Assembly (NCBI RefSeq): GCF_963675395.1
Contig: NZ_OY776223.1
Location: 2,666,001 to 2,730,000 of the forward strand
DNA from: an uncultured Vibrio sp.
GTDB taxonomy: Bacteria > Pseudomonadota > Gammaproteobacteria > Enterobacterales > Vibrionaceae
Direction of reading: 5' to 3'
DNA length: 64,000 nt
Made by a program: the position numbers and the translations under genes. The notes beneath the pieces are model-generated. The model searched no databases. It worked only from the letters and a program-made list of their open reading frames with translations, and had not been told where the DNA came from. Positions 48,055 through 58,061 of the stretch are shown one piece after another; position 1 is the first letter of the stretch; every line of letters starts with the position of its first letter.

Positions 48055-49305
48055 ATGTTGAGGGCTTTGTCGGTTGCTATTCTGGCGATCTGGAGTTGTC
48101 TTGCGAGTGCTGCGAGCGAATCTACAATGTCTCTGTTAGATAATCGCTTTCGTGTTGATCCGAGCATCGAGCAAATCACTTTTCTGGTGCATCGCGAGCA
48201 AAGTTCTCAGCCCGTTGTCTTAGTTCGCCCTGATGGTAAGAAATACTATGCCTGGGGCTCTTACGATAATATTCGTTGGTATCAGGAACCTGCACTCGAT
48301 ATTGTCTCTATCGATCAGCCGATGCCGGGCCCATGGCAAGCCGTGGGTAAAGTCACGCCTAAAAACAACATTCGCTTAATTTCTCACTTGAAGTTAAGCA
48401 TCGACGCTTTTCCGAATCATTTGTATTACGGCGAAGCGCTTAAATTTACCGCCCGACTCACTTCAGATGATAAGCCGCTTGTTTTAAGAGACTTTCTCGA
48501 CCGTGTTAACCTCCAAGTTACCTTTACCAAGTTTGTTGATAACGAAGATGGACAGTTGAAAGGGGCGCGTCCTGTGCCATTCGTGCTGGGTGAATTCAAG
48601 GATGATGGCCGAGAGTTGGATGAGCAAGCTGGTGATGGTGTCTTTACCGTTCAGTTGCCAATCGAAGTTCAACCGGGAAAGTATCGTGCACGTATTGTCT
48701 CGGGGAATGGCGTCTTCTTACGTGCCAAAGAGCAGGCCGTGCTTGTATATCCGAATCCTGTTTCGCGTACCTTTATTCAGTCTCGTGAACAAAACCAACC
48801 TCACCAGCTGGTGGTCAGTGGCGAGCAGGGCATGATCGCGCCTGGTTCACTCCTGGTGAGTGTGGAAAAAAGTGCGCCCGATGGTTTTAAGAGCTATGGC
48901 CAGGGTCAAGTTTCTCAAGACGGTCTGAAAGCGACATTGAATTTGGATAATGATCCTGAGCTGGGTAAATACTCTTGGCAAGGCGTTATCTTTGCGACAG
49001 ATTTTGCCACTCAACGTCCTCTGATTTTCCCAATTCAGGAGCAGACATTTAGCGTGGTTGACGACGTTGACTTGGAGGCGGCACGGAAGGCTAAAGAAGC
49101 CGAACTTGCCGAGCAGCACCGCATCGACATGGAAAAACGCATTATTGCTGAACGTGAGGCAGAGCGTAAGCGCAGTATGATCATTATTGCTGTCGGCAAC
49201 GTGGTGGTATTAATCATCGGTATCTTGTTTTGGTTGATATGGCGCAAGCTAAAAGCTAAAAGGCAAGCGATACCGGAGATGCAGCTGCAAATGCCAAAGA
49301 ATTAG
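48055..49305 (+). CDS. TIGR03503 family protein
   Basis: A 416-aa envelope protein of unknown function from the ATG at 48055 with AGGAGAAA upstream, 8 bp past dnaQ and probably cotranscribed. It has a signal peptide (cleavage near SCLASAASE), a beta-rich periplasmic part with Ig-like stretches (FKDDGRELDEQAGDGVFTVQLPI near residue 180 resembles the choice-of-anchor type repeats), and a charged helix (ARKAKEAELAEQHRIDMEKR). A C-terminal membrane span (MIIIAVGNVVVLIIGILFWLIW near 377-398) is followed by a basic tail. Confidence 0.83.
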   Translation: MLRALSVAILAIWSCLASAASESTMSLLDNRFRVDPSIEQITFLVHREQSSQPVVLVRPDGKKYYAWGSYDNIRWYQEPALDIVSIDQPMPGPWQAVGKVTPKNNIRLISHLKLSIDAFPNHLYYGEALKFTARLTSDDKPLVLRDFLDRVNLQVTFTKFVDNEDGQLKGARPVPFVLGEFKDDGRELDEQAGDGVFTVQLPIEVQPGKYRARIVSGNGVFLRAKEQAVLVYPNPVSRTFIQSREQNQPHQLVVSGEQGMIAPGSLLVSVEKSAPDGFKSYGQGQVSQDGLKATLNLDNDPELGKYSWQGVIFATDFATQRPLIFPIQEQTFSVVDDVDLEAARKAKEAELAEQHRIDMEKRIIAEREAERKRSMIIIAVGNVVVLIIGILFWLIWRKLKAKRQAIPEMQLQMPKN

Positions 49306-49518
49306 AAATAAGAAGGGGTGACTGTCGCTACACGGCGCTTATCGGGTCATTCCAGCGAGCCATAGCGAGACTAGGAATCTAATATCAGCGTGCTGAGAAG
49401 ATATAAGAATATCTTTGACAACAAAGAGCTCGGATAGAAGACCCTGAATAACGCTCCTTCGTCGCTGTTCAGGGTGACGCTAGACTTGGATATGCTAATT
49501 GCTGTTAAACGACCGGCA
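49306..49518. repeat. Intergenic palindromic repeat region (REP-like)
   Basis: The gap between the TIGR03503 and SulP genes holds GTCATTCCAGCGAGCC with a later GGAATCTAATATC (about 49350-49385), and an inverted repeat ACCCTGAA...TTCAGGGT at 49441-49475 followed by GACGCTAGA. These look like degenerate halves of dispersed Vibrio-type intergenic repeats (GTCAyyCC...GGrATCTA). No gene and no clear T-tailed terminator were seen. Dispersion cannot be checked within one window. Confidence 0.5.
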
Positions 49519-51282
49519 CTAAGCCACTTCGGGAATCGGTCTTGGGGTGGGCTCCAAGTCGGGCTCTTTTTGCACTGCCGGGATATGTCCTTCCCCAACG
49601 GCACTGATGTAGCATCCGCTGAGTTTGATGGCGAGATACATATCGGCACGCAGTAAGATCCCGCCGTCGCTGGTGCTAATGCCTGTTAGATCACACCATT
49701 GGCGCAAGCGTCGTTTACGGCCAGCAAGAATTAATCGTATGCCTCGTTTCTTCAGCATTTCATGAAGGTCCGACAGCGTTGCCATCACGCTTAAATCAAG
49801 GTGAGTAAAGCTGGATACGGCGTCTACCACGATACAGCTGACGTCTTTAGTATGTTCTGTATGTTCCAATACCCGGCGCTTAAAGTAAGGGGCATTAAAA
49901 TACGTCAGTGGTGAGTTAAACCGGTAAATCACCATCCCCGGGATCGGAGTGGCTTTGCCTGTACTATCGAGTGTTCGTATCGTGCCTTTTTCATCCAAAC
50001 CAAGGATTTGATCGCTTGGGCGCATGACAACCCGCAAAAATTGAAATAGTCCCAACAGCACCGCCAAGGTAATCCCTGGGATCACGCCAATGATCAATAC
50101 GGCTATGAAAGTGATGCCCGCAAGATTGAAGGCATCTTTATCGCGTTGGCGTAATGTCCATATTGCTTTGAGATCGAGCAGCGATAATGAAGCGATGATC
50201 AATACCACGCCAAGTGAAGCAATAGGGATAAACTGTAAAGGTTCATAAATAAAGACCGCGATGATAGCGATAGTGAGCGCGGCAATAATAGATACCAACT
50301 GTGATTTCCCGCCATTGGCATCGTTTACTGCAGTGCGAGAATCCGCCCCACTGATAGCAAAACCCTGTGAAAATGCCGACGCGATATTGGCAAAACCTAA
50401 CGCTCTGAATTCTTTGTTTGCATCAATGTCGTAGCCGTTCTTAGCTGCGAAGCTGCGTGCGGTGAGCATCATGCTGACAAAGCTCACAATAGCAAGGTTC
50501 AAAGCAGGGACTACGAGCTCACGCACCTCACCGAGTTCAAACTTTGGTGCTTGAATTTGAGGGAATCCGCCTTGTGTAATGCCCACCACCGAAACGCCCA
50601 TCTCTTGTAAGTGGAGTAGCCAAACGGAGGTCGTCGTGACCAGGATGGCGAGCATGGCTGCTGGCCAAGCTGGGCGAAAACGCTTGGTGGCCAGATAGAC
50701 CAGTACAGTGGCAATACTTAACGTTACGGTAGGCCAGTGAAGCTCGGTTAGGCGTTGAGGTGCTTCCCATAAGCGTTCCAATAGGTAACGTTGCTCGTAT
50801 CTCCATCCAACGACTTTAGCAAACTGGCTGACAATGATAGTAAGTGCAACGCCGTTGAGTAAGCCAAGAAGAATTGGCCGGGAGAGAAAGTCCGCAAAAA
50901 TGCCTAAGTTAAAGCGGCTCGCCACTACACACCAAATCCCCGTCATTGCTGTCATGGTCATCACTAACTGCCAGTGTTTGGTAGGGTCGCCAGCAGCAAG
51001 CGGAGTGACAACGGCGGCAATCACCGCACAAGTGGCTGCATCGGGACCAACAATGAGTTGTCGTGACGTACCCATTAAGGCATAGACCAACATCGGTAGC
51101 ACACATGAATAGAGGCCGACAATCGCAGACACACCGGTTAATTGTGCGTAAGCGATAGCGACAGGCAAGGCAACGGCAACGACAGAAAAAGCGGCGCGAA
51201 AGTCATTAGTGAACCATTCACGCTGATAGTGCTTAAGCTGAACGAGACCAGGGAACCACTGCGAAAATAATTTTTTGGCCAC
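49519..51282 (-). CDS. SulP family inorganic anion transporter
   Basis: A 587-aa SLC26/SulP-type inner-membrane protein. About 12-14 membrane segments (residues about 25-420) are followed by a C-terminal STAS domain (about 435-550; SCIVVDAVSSFTHLDLSVMATLSDL). The family signature region NDFRAAFSVVAVALPVAIAYAQLTGV is at residues 26-51. Members carry sulfate, bicarbonate, dicarboxylates or other anions; the substrate cannot be assigned. It is a single-gene unit on the minus strand. Confidence 0.9.
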   Translation of the reverse strand: MAKKLFSQWFPGLVQLKHYQREWFTNDFRAAFSVVAVALPVAIAYAQLTGVSAIVGLYSCVLPMLVYALMGTSRQLIVGPDAATCAVIAAVVTPLAAGDPTKHWQLVMTMTAMTGIWCVVASRFNLGIFADFLSRPILLGLLNGVALTIIVSQFAKVVGWRYEQRYLLERLWEAPQRLTELHWPTVTLSIATVLVYLATKRFRPAWPAAMLAILVTTTSVWLLHLQEMGVSVVGITQGGFPQIQAPKFELGEVRELVVPALNLAIVSFVSMMLTARSFAAKNGYDIDANKEFRALGFANIASAFSQGFAISGADSRTAVNDANGGKSQLVSIIAALTIAIIAVFIYEPLQFIPIASLGVVLIIASLSLLDLKAIWTLRQRDKDAFNLAGITFIAVLIIGVIPGITLAVLLGLFQFLRVVMRPSDQILGLDEKGTIRTLDSTGKATPIPGMVIYRFNSPLTYFNAPYFKRRVLEHTEHTKDVSCIVVDAVSSFTHLDLSVMATLSDLHEMLKKRGIRLILAGRKRRLRQWCDLTGISTSDGGILLRADMYLAIKLSGCYISAVGEGHIPAVQKEPDLEPTPRPIPEVA

Positions 51283-51431
51283 AGATGCACCCCCTAAAAA
51301 TGTTTTATTTACAGTAAAGTATACATCGTTCTGTTATTGCGTCCGTGAACTGAATATCAGTCACCAGTGTTAAATCGGCTTGTCCCTACTAGTTTCAGTC
51401 GCGAACACGAACATACTCTAAATAGAGATTA

Positions 51432-51465
51432 AAAAAATCGGGAGCCATTTGGCTCCCGGTTTTCT
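51432..51465 (-). terminator. fadE terminator
   Basis: On the minus strand the stem AACCGGGAGCC / GGCTCCCGATT is followed by TTTTTT, 23 bp past the fadE stop. Confidence 0.9.
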
Positions 51466-51487
51466 TATTGACCACTACTTTATTTTC

Positions 51488-53932
51488 TTAGGCGACACTG
51501 TCCATCTGGACGTAACTCGGCTTTGCTGCCAGTTGTTCTGGCTTAAAGTCATCGACGTTGATGGTATCTAAACGGTGCTGCTCAGCTTCTCTCAGAAGTT
51601 CCGCTTCTTCCTGAGTGATAATGCCTTGCTCTAGCCCTTCTTCCGCAATCCTATCCAGACGTATGAACGGACGACGTTTGCCTTGCGCTTTACACACTTT
51701 GTCGAACACGGGTTCCGCTTGCAGAATCACAGATAATGCGAGTTCAATTTTACCTGCTGGGTTGTGCTCTGTTGGCTCTAGGTACTGGCCTCGGCCAATG
51801 CGTGAGCGTGTTGCGCTTGGTGTTTGCAGAATGCGCGCTACTTTGCTGTCGAGCTTGTCACTTGGTGCTTTGCGTACGCGACCAAACGGCATAACCAGGA
51901 TTCGAAGCGTGCGAGCAATAACTTTGTTTGGGAAGTTAGCCAGGAACTCATCAACGGCGATTTCTGCTTGCTTCAAGCTATCTTGCAGAGCCCAATGAAC
52001 CAGAGGTAAATCTTCTACCGGGCGGCCGTCTTGTTCAAAACGTTTTAGCGCCGCTGAACTTAAGTAAAGTTGACTTAGAATGTCACCAAGACGAGCCGAT
52101 AGACGCTCTTTACGTTTCAATGAGCCACCAAGTACCGCCATCGATATATCAGACAGAAGGGCTAAGTTAGCACTGTAACGGTTCAGTTGTTGATAGTAAC
52201 GCTTGGTCGCATCTTTGGTTGGTGCAGATGAACCAAGGCCGTCACTCAAACCAAACCAGATGCTACGCACAAGGTTACTCATGGTGAAGCTCACATGACC
52301 TGCAAGCGCTTTATCAAACTTCTCAACAGCGTTACTTGCGTTAGAGTGCGCCGCGTTCATTTCTTGCAGAACGTATGGGTGACAACGAATTGCACCCTGG
52401 CCAAAGATGATCATTGAGCGAGTTAGAATATTGGCACCTTCTACGGTGACTGCAATTGGAGAGCCTTGATAACCGCGAGCGAGGAAGTTTGACGGGCCAA
52501 TACAGATGCCTTTACCACCGACAATGTCCATGGCATCAATGATGCTTTGTTGACCTCGGTGGGTACAGTGGTACTTCACGATTGCTGATATAACAGAAGG
52601 TTTCTCACCAAGGTCTATACCCGCGACCGTTAAATTGCTCGCAGCATCCATCACATAAGCGTTACCACCAATGCGTGCCAATGGTTCTTCAATGCCTTCC
52701 ATGTGTCCGATAGGCTGTTTGAACTGACGACGAATACGTGAGTAAGCACCGGTTGCCAGAGCGGCTGTTTTAATACCACCTGTTGAGTTTGAAGGCAGCG
52801 TGATACCACGACCAACCGACAGACACTCAACCAGCATTCGCCATCCTTGGCCTGCCATCTTCTCACCACCGATAATGAAATCGATAGGAACGAAGATATC
52901 TTTTCCTCGAGTTGGACCGTTCTGGAATGGTACGTTGAGAGGGAAGTGGCGATTTCCGATTTCAACGCCTTTAACATTGGTTGGAATCAGCGCACAGGTG
53001 ATACCAAGATCTTCTTTGCTGCCAAGCAAGCCCTCAGGGTCACGCAGTTTAAAGGCAAGCCCAAGCACGGTTGCCACAGGAGCAAGCGTGATATAACGCT
53101 TATTCCATGTCAGGCGCATGCCCAAGACTTCCTTGCCTTCCCACTGACCTTTGCACACCACACCGTAGTCGGGAATAGAACCCGCGTCGGAGCCCGCTTC
53201 TGGACTGGTTAGGGCAAAACATGGGATCTCTTTACCTTCTGCCAGTCTAGGTAAATAGTAATCTTTTTGCTCTTCTGTACCGTAATGCTGGAGTAGCTCG
53301 CCCGGACCCAAAGAGTTAGGTACGCCAACGGTCGAAGAAAGTACGCCAGAAACCCCTGTCAATTTTTGTAGTACTAACGATTGTGCGTAAGCAGAAAATT
53401 CCAGGCCGCCATATTTTTTCTTGATGATCATGGCGAAGAATTTGTTGTCTTTCAGGTATTGCCAGACTTCAGGAGGTAAATCGGCCAGTTCATGAGTCAC
53501 CTGAAAGTCGTTCACCATAGCGCACACTTCATTGACCGGACCATCAAGGAAAGCCTGTTCTTCCGCGCTTAATTTAGGTGCTTGAATAGCATGCAGCTTT
53601 TGCCACTCGGGTTTACCCTTAAAGAGTTCAGCTTCCCACCAAACCGTACCTGCATCTAAGGCTTCTTTCTCAGTTTGAGACATAGCCGGAAGGACTTTTT
53701 TGAAAGCAGATAACGCCTTACGACTGATCAGAGATTGACGAATACCTGATACGGCAAATACAGCGATGGCAAGGATGTAGATTGCCCAGCCCCAAAAGCC
53801 TGCAGAACCAGCGATAGTCAGCACCAACATGGCTGCAGTTAGAAGGCTGACGGATTTTACGAGAGACATTCGGTGATAGAGCGTAAAGCCTAAGACGATT
53901 GTCATCGCAACGATTGAAAGCAAGATGTCCAT
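51488..53932 (-). CDS. fadE: Acyl-CoA dehydrogenase FadE
   Basis: The first step of fatty acid beta-oxidation. The 814 aa start at the ATG at 53932 (AAGGAAAA upstream), the same length as Escherichia coli FadE. Two to three N-terminal hydrophobic segments (residues 1-75) tether it to the inner membrane. The FAD-dependent dehydrogenase core follows with [18 protein letters not shown] near 250 and the substrate region [18 protein letters not shown]. The C-terminal third (about 560-814) is the DUF1974-type extension of this family. The FadR-like operator upstream suggests repression without long-chain fatty acids. Confidence 0.95.
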   Translation of the reverse strand: MDILLSIVAMTIVLGFTLYHRMSLVKSVSLLTAAMLVLTIAGSAGFWGWAIYILAIAVFAVSGIRQSLISRKALSAFKKVLPAMSQTEKEALDAGTVWWEAELFKGKPEWQKLHAIQAPKLSAEEQAFLDGPVNEVCAMVNDFQVTHELADLPPEVWQYLKDNKFFAMIIKKKYGGLEFSAYAQSLVLQKLTGVSGVLSSTVGVPNSLGPGELLQHYGTEEQKDYYLPRLAEGKEIPCFALTSPEAGSDAGSIPDYGVVCKGQWEGKEVLGMRLTWNKRYITLAPVATVLGLAFKLRDPEGLLGSKEDLGITCALIPTNVKGVEIGNRHFPLNVPFQNGPTRGKDIFVPIDFIIGGEKMAGQGWRMLVECLSVGRGITLPSNSTGGIKTAALATGAYSRIRRQFKQPIGHMEGIEEPLARIGGNAYVMDAASNLTVAGIDLGEKPSVISAIVKYHCTHRGQQSIIDAMDIVGGKGICIGPSNFLARGYQGSPIAVTVEGANILTRSMIIFGQGAIRCHPYVLQEMNAAHSNASNAVEKFDKALAGHVSFTMSNLVRSIWFGLSDGLGSSAPTKDATKRYYQQLNRYSANLALLSDISMAVLGGSLKRKERLSARLGDILSQLYLSSAALKRFEQDGRPVEDLPLVHWALQDSLKQAEIAVDEFLANFPNKVIARTLRILVMPFGRVRKAPSDKLDSKVARILQTPSATRSRIGRGQYLEPTEHNPAGKIELALSVILQAEPVFDKVCKAQGKRRPFIRLDRIAEEGLEQGIITQEEAELLREAEQHRLDTINVDDFKPEQLAAKPSYVQMDSVA

Positions 53933-53980
53933 ATGTGTTTTCCTTTTCAGACGTTGTAAGTGTTGTTGTCTGTTTTTGAT

Positions 53981-53997
53981 AAGAGGTCTAACCAGTT
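53981..53997. promoter_or_regulatory. FadR-like operator upstream of fadE
   Basis: AAGAGGTCTAACCAGTT matches 13 of 17 positions of the FadR consensus AACTGGTCCGACCAGTT and lies about 50 bp before the fadE start. The rest of the 353-bp fadE-gmhA gap (53933-54285) is A/T-rich and shows no gene. Confidence 0.65.
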
Positions 53998-54285
53998 CAT
54001 TAATTGTAATCAAAATATTAATGAAATGTAAAACCTAAAGTTGAGTAAAAAGTGATCTAAGTAGAGTAATAATTCTAAAAGTGCGATTTTAGTGCTGATT
54101 TATTAGGCAAGTTACGACGTTTATTCCTGCTGGTTATCCAAATCTGTTGGTTCGCTATCGACACTAATTCTCGTTTGTGGGTAAACTCTCTGTAACTAAA
54201 TGTCTGATGTCAGCTCGGCATTAGAACCATTTGCCAAGGTAATGTGGAAGCATACCGAGGGCCGGAATAATAAAGAGAACGTCTT

Positions 54286-54861
54286 ATGTACCAAGATCTG
54301 ATTAAAAGTGAATTGAACGAAGCGGCTGAAGTGCTCAACAAATTTTTAAGCGATGACCACAACATCGCTCAAATTGAAGCGGCTGCGAAAATGATTGCGG
54401 ATTCTTTTAAGCAAGAGGGCAAGGTGCTTTCATGCGGTAACGGTGGTTCACACTGTGATGCAATGCATTTTGCTGAAGAATTGACGGGTCGTTACCGTGA
54501 TAATCGACCGGGTTATGCTGGCATTGCGATTTCTGACCCAAGCCACCTCTCTTGTGTGAGTAACGATTTTGGTTACGACTTTGTTTTCTCCCGTTATGTT
54601 GAAGCGGTTGGTCGTAAAGGCGATGTACTGTTCGGTTTATCGACATCTGGCAACTCTGGCAATATTCTTAAAGCAATTGAAGCCGCGAAAGCAAAAGGCA
54701 TCAAGACCATTGCACTGACAGGTAAAGACGGTGGTAAAATGGCAGGTCTGGCAGACGTTGAAATTCGTGTGCCTCACTTTGGCTACGCTGATCGTATTCA
54801 GGAAGTCCATATTAAGATAATTCACATTGTCATTCAGTTGATTGAAAAAGAGATGGAATAA
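54286..54861 (+). CDS. gmhA: Sedoheptulose 7-phosphate isomerase
   Basis: A 191-aa SIS-fold enzyme making D-glycero-D-manno-heptose 7-phosphate for the lipopolysaccharide inner core. Visible are [28 protein letters not shown] (residues about 51-78), [21 protein letters not shown] near 115-135, and the C-terminal HVKI-type [13 protein letters not shown] helix with a metal or catalytic histidine. It is followed by yafJ, as in Escherichia coli lpcA-yafJ, and divergent from fadE. Confidence 0.96.
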   Translation: MYQDLIKSELNEAAEVLNKFLSDDHNIAQIEAAAKMIADSFKQEGKVLSCGNGGSHCDAMHFAEELTGRYRDNRPGYAGIAISDPSHLSCVSNDFGYDFVFSRYVEAVGRKGDVLFGLSTSGNSGNILKAIEAAKAKGIKTIALTGKDGGKMAGLADVEIRVPHFGYADRIQEVHIKIIHIVIQLIEKEME

Positions 54862-54918
54862 TTAAGGTGATGGTTCTTGTTTTAAGGTTGGCATTTTAGG
54901 TAAGGAGTTCTTTAAACC

Positions 54919-55764
54919 ATGTGTGAATTGCTCGGCATGAGCGCCAATGTTCCAACGGATATTTGTTTCAGTTTTACCGGACTGATGCAGCGTGGAGGTC
55001 GAACTGGCCCGCACCGTGATGGCTGGGGAATCACTTTCTATGAAGGTAAAGGATTTCGGACGTTTAAAGATCCGAAGCCAAGCTGCGATTCAAAAATTGC
55101 AGAACTGGTTCAGAACTACCCGATCAAGAGTCGCGCTGTTGTAAGTCATATTCGACAGGCTAATCGTGGCGGAGTCAATTTAGAAAATACGCATCCATTT
55201 ACACGTGAGTTGTGGGGTAAGTATTGGACATTTGCTCACAATGGTCAGCTGACAGACTACCAGGACCTGCATACGGGGCGACACCGCCCGGTAGGTCAAA
55301 CTGACAGTGAACTGGCGTTTTGTTGGTTGTTGAAACAGATGGAAGATCGATACCCAGAGCCTCCGGAGGATATGGCGTCGGTTTTTGTCTACGTCGCGAA
55401 GTGCTGTGATCAACTGAAAGAAAAAGGTGTATTTAACATGCTGCTGAGTGACGGTGAGTTTGTCATGACGTATTGCACCAATCACCTGTACTGGATCACG
55501 CGACGAGCCCCATTCGGTAAAGCGGCACTGCTGGATGAAGATGTTGAAATTAACTTCCAGGAAGAGACCACTCCCAATGATGTTGTGTCTGTGATCGCCA
55601 CGCAACCTCTTACTGGTAATGAAGCATGGCAGCGAATGAAGCCAGGCGAATATGGTCTGTTTCATTTAGGTGAGTTGATTGATGGCAATGCAGTCGCGCT
55701 GGCAGACGTTGCTTTCGCGCCAAAGAAAGTAGCAAGCCAGGCTCCGACGGAACCGTTAGAATAA
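54919..55764 (+). CDS. yafJ: Class II glutamine amidotransferase, YafJ-type
   Basis: A 281-aa Ntn-hydrolase with the nucleophile Cys2 exposed after methionine removal (MCELLGMSANVP). Also visible are the RGGRTGPHRDGWGITFYEG motif near residue 23, HIRQANRGGVNLENTHPF near 75 and TFAHNGQL near 101. It hydrolyses an amide from glutamine or a related amide; the physiological substrate is uncertain. It lies 57 bp after gmhA. Its 3' flank has been altered by the IS4-family insertion, and no native terminator is visible. Confidence 0.9.
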   Translation: MCELLGMSANVPTDICFSFTGLMQRGGRTGPHRDGWGITFYEGKGFRTFKDPKPSCDSKIAELVQNYPIKSRAVVSHIRQANRGGVNLENTHPFTRELWGKYWTFAHNGQLTDYQDLHTGRHRPVGQTDSELAFCWLLKQMEDRYPEPPEDMASVFVYVAKCCDQLKEKGVFNMLLSDGEFVMTYCTNHLYWITRRAPFGKAALLDEDVEINFQEETTPNDVVSVIATQPLTGNEAWQRMKPGEYGLFHLGELIDGNAVALADVAFAPKKVASQAPTEPLE

Positions 55765-55865
55765 TCAATGCTTCCCAGCTATGAATAAAAAGGCAGTCAT
55801 TAAGACTAATGCCGATCAGTTAAGACTTTAATCGGCAGATCAGTTGAATGATCCTCCCTGTATGT

Positions 55866-55900
55866 AAAAATCCGATAGACCTTGTTTATCGGATTTTTTT
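55866..55900 (+). terminator. Insulating hairpin directly before the IS4-family transposase
   Basis: A 12-bp perfect stem AAAAATCCGATA / TATCGGATTTTT with a 9-nt loop is followed by more Ts and then at once by the ATG. It should stop transcripts entering from yafJ and leaves no room for a standard ribosome-binding site. Confidence 0.8.
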
Positions 55901-57226
55901 ATGCACGTTTCTCAAGCCCTCAACATCATCAACAGCTACAAACCAAATCAAGTTGAGACACTCGCAGATCTCCTGCCAATTGAACTCATCAATAGTGCTT
56001 ACGAGCTTACTGACACCGTTACTCTAAGAAAACGAAAGCTAACTTTAGAGTCGATGGCGTGGTTACTGGTTGGCATGGCAATTTATAACGATAAGTCCAT
56101 GGCTGACATTGTAAATATGCTCGATATTGTTGACCGAACAGGTAAACCATTTGTTGCTCCAAGTGCATTAACACAGCGAAGAAAAAACCTCGGTGAGTCA
56201 GCGGCTAAAGCTCTTTTTGAGTGTACGCAAAGTCATTGGTTTAAGCAGGCTAATTTACCAAACTGGAACGGACTCACTCTTCTTGGCGTTGATGGTGTCT
56301 TGTGGCGAACTGAGGACTCAAAAGAGAACGCTGAAGCGTTTGCAAAGCCTACCAATCGTGACGGTAAAGAAACACAGTATCCACAAGTACGTATGGTATG
56401 TCAGATGGAATTGAGCAGCCATTTAATCACAGGCAGTGCCTTTGACTGTTATAGCGTCAATGAAATGAAGTTAGCAGAGCAGCTTATAGAGACGACACCT
56501 GATAATAGCTTAACCCTTTTTGATAAAGGCTTTTACTCCCTTGGCCTACTTCAAGCGTGGAGCTCGCAAGGGATAAATCGACATTGGCTTATCCCTATGA
56601 AAAAAGGACTCACTTATGACGTCGTTCAGTCTCTTGGCCGCCAAGATAAACTGATAAAACTGAAGAGTAATCCGCAAGCGCGTAAGAAGTGGCCAGAGCT
56701 AGGACAAGAAGTTGTTGTACGTTTAATCACGAGAGTCAAAGATGGTAGGCAATACGATGTTCTCACTTCAATGCTTGACCCTATGCTCTACCCAAAGTCA
56801 GATATCGTAGGCTTATATGGGTATCGTTGGGAAATTGAACTCGGCTACCGTGAGCAAAAACAGTACATGCTTGGTAACCGACTCACGCTTCGAAGTCGAC
56901 TCCCTGAATTAGTGAAGCAAGAACTCTGGGGAATACTACTGACCTATAACTTGGTCAGGTATCAAATGGTGCAGATGTGTAATACGTTGAATGGAGACTA
57001 CTTACCCTACCAACTTAGCTTCAATGGGGCATTAGCTCACATCATGCGCCTGATAGTGGGACTTCCATACTCGTCACCAGGAGCAATCCCGAGGCAACTC
57101 CAAAACTTCTACTCAATGAGTGAGAGCTTAATACTTGGACCTAGGCGAGAAAGATCCTTCCCTAGAGTCGTTAAGAAAAAGCCAAGCCGATACCCTAGAA
57201 AAAACAATGCCGCTCACCTTAAGTGA
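55901..57226 (+). CDS. IS4-family transposase
   Basis: A 441-aa DDE transposase. The catalytic aspartates are in [12 protein letters not shown] (near residue 130) and [12 protein letters not shown] (near 206). The glutamate motif of the IS4 family, Y-x2-R-x3-E-x6-K, is seen in [17 protein letters not shown] near 306-322. The frame is complete with a basic C-terminus ([11 protein letters not shown]). The start has no Shine-Dalgarno because the hairpin and T-run abut it, so expression should be low. The final codons lie in the right-end stem-loop. Confidence 0.93.
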   Translation: MHVSQALNIINSYKPNQVETLADLLPIELINSAYELTDTVTLRKRKLTLESMAWLLVGMAIYNDKSMADIVNMLDIVDRTGKPFVAPSALTQRRKNLGESAAKALFECTQSHWFKQANLPNWNGLTLLGVDGVLWRTEDSKENAEAFAKPTNRDGKETQYPQVRMVCQMELSSHLITGSAFDCYSVNEMKLAEQLIETTPDNSLTLFDKGFYSLGLLQAWSSQGINRHWLIPMKKGLTYDVVQSLGRQDKLIKLKSNPQARKKWPELGQEVVVRLITRVKDGRQYDVLTSMLDPMLYPKSDIVGLYGYRWEIELGYREQKQYMLGNRLTLRSRLPELVKQELWGILLTYNLVRYQMVQMCNTLNGDYLPYQLSFNGALAHIMRLIVGLPYSSPGAIPRQLQNFYSMSESLILGPRRERSFPRVVKKKPSRYPRKNNAAHLK

Positions 57227-57284
57227 ACGGCATTAGTCATTAAGACTGCCTTTTTTGATTTGGTTTTGAGTTTGCCGAAGAGCG

Positions 57285-57932
57285 TTACTCTTCTTCAGCG
57301 GCTGCGTAGCCGTGAGCACCAAGCTCTTTGCCATCTAACCACGCTTTGCCGCCTTGCATCTTTAATCTGTCTTCAACCAGCCATTTGGTGACGATTGGAT
57401 AGATAGTGTGCTCTTGAGTTTGAACTCGAGCCGCAAGGGTATCTGCATCATCATCTGCAAATACAGGTACTTTTGCCTGCAGAACAACCGGACCACCGTC
57501 AAGCTCTTCCGTCACGAAGTGAACACTGGTGCCGTGCTCTTTATCTTTCGCGTCAATCGCACGTTGGTGAGTGTGTAATCCTGGGTACTTTGGTAGCAAT
57601 GAAGGGTGAATATTGATCATCTTACCCAGGTAATGCTGCACAAATTCGCTACTGAGAATGCGCATGTACCCAGCCAATACGATGGCATCTGGTTGATACT
57701 GGTCGATTTGCTTCATCAATTCTGCATCAAATGCTTCACGAGACTCAAATGCTTTTGGGTCGACAAAATGGCCTTCAACATTAAATTGTTTCGCGCGCTC
57801 TAATCCGTAAGCGTCCGCTTTATTTGAGAAAACGGCAGCGACTTGAGCGTTAGGCATATTCGCTTCACACGCTTCCAATATCGCTTGTAGGTTACTGCCA
57901 CTACCAGAAATTAGGACCACTATATTTTTCAT
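57285..57932 (-). CDS. purN: Phosphoribosylglycinamide formyltransferase
   Basis: The folate-dependent GAR transformylase of purine synthesis, 215 aa. The N-terminal VVLISGSGSNLQAILEA is at residues 4-20. The active-site region YMRILSSEFVQHYLGKMINIHPSLLPKYPG (Asn/His pair) is near 88-118, and HFVTEELDGGPVV with the catalytic aspartate is near 138. It follows purM in the PurR-type purM-purN operon, with a hairpin between. Confidence 0.95.
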   Translation of the reverse strand: MKNIVVLISGSGSNLQAILEACEANMPNAQVAAVFSNKADAYGLERAKQFNVEGHFVDPKAFESREAFDAELMKQIDQYQPDAIVLAGYMRILSSEFVQHYLGKMINIHPSLLPKYPGLHTHQRAIDAKDKEHGTSVHFVTEELDGGPVVLQAKVPVFADDDADTLAARVQTQEHTIYPIVTKWLVEDRLKMQGGKAWLDGKELGAHGYAAAEEE

Positions 57933-58009
57933 GATGTTGAGACTGCCTTACTAATGTAGGTTTGCTAAATTACCTACTATTGAAATGGTTTTCGAGTTCC
58001 AGATAGCAA

Positions 58010-58032
58010 AATGAGGACATCGCGTCCTCATT
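58010..58032 (-). terminator. Hairpin between purM and purN
   Basis: A perfect 9-bp stem AATGAGGAC / GTCCTCATT lies 30 bp past the purM stop. On the minus strand only TTGC follows, so it looks like an mRNA-stabilising or partial attenuation hairpin rather than a full terminator. Confidence 0.5.
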
Positions 58033-58061
58033 CTTTTTACTTTTTGAGCGAGAATCGCAAG

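Larger units (their letters stand above)
55792..57250 (+). mobile_element. IS4-family insertion sequence, about 1.46 kb, apparently intact
   Basis: The terminal inverted repeats begin GGCAGTC at both ends and match at 28 of 33 positions. Internal features are a terminator-like hairpin just before the transposase and a stem-loop at the 3' end (57206-57234) that contains the transposase stop. The flanks AATAAAAA and TTTTTTGA show no obvious target duplication, so the ends may extend slightly or the duplication has decayed. It lies between yafJ and purN. Confidence 0.9.
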
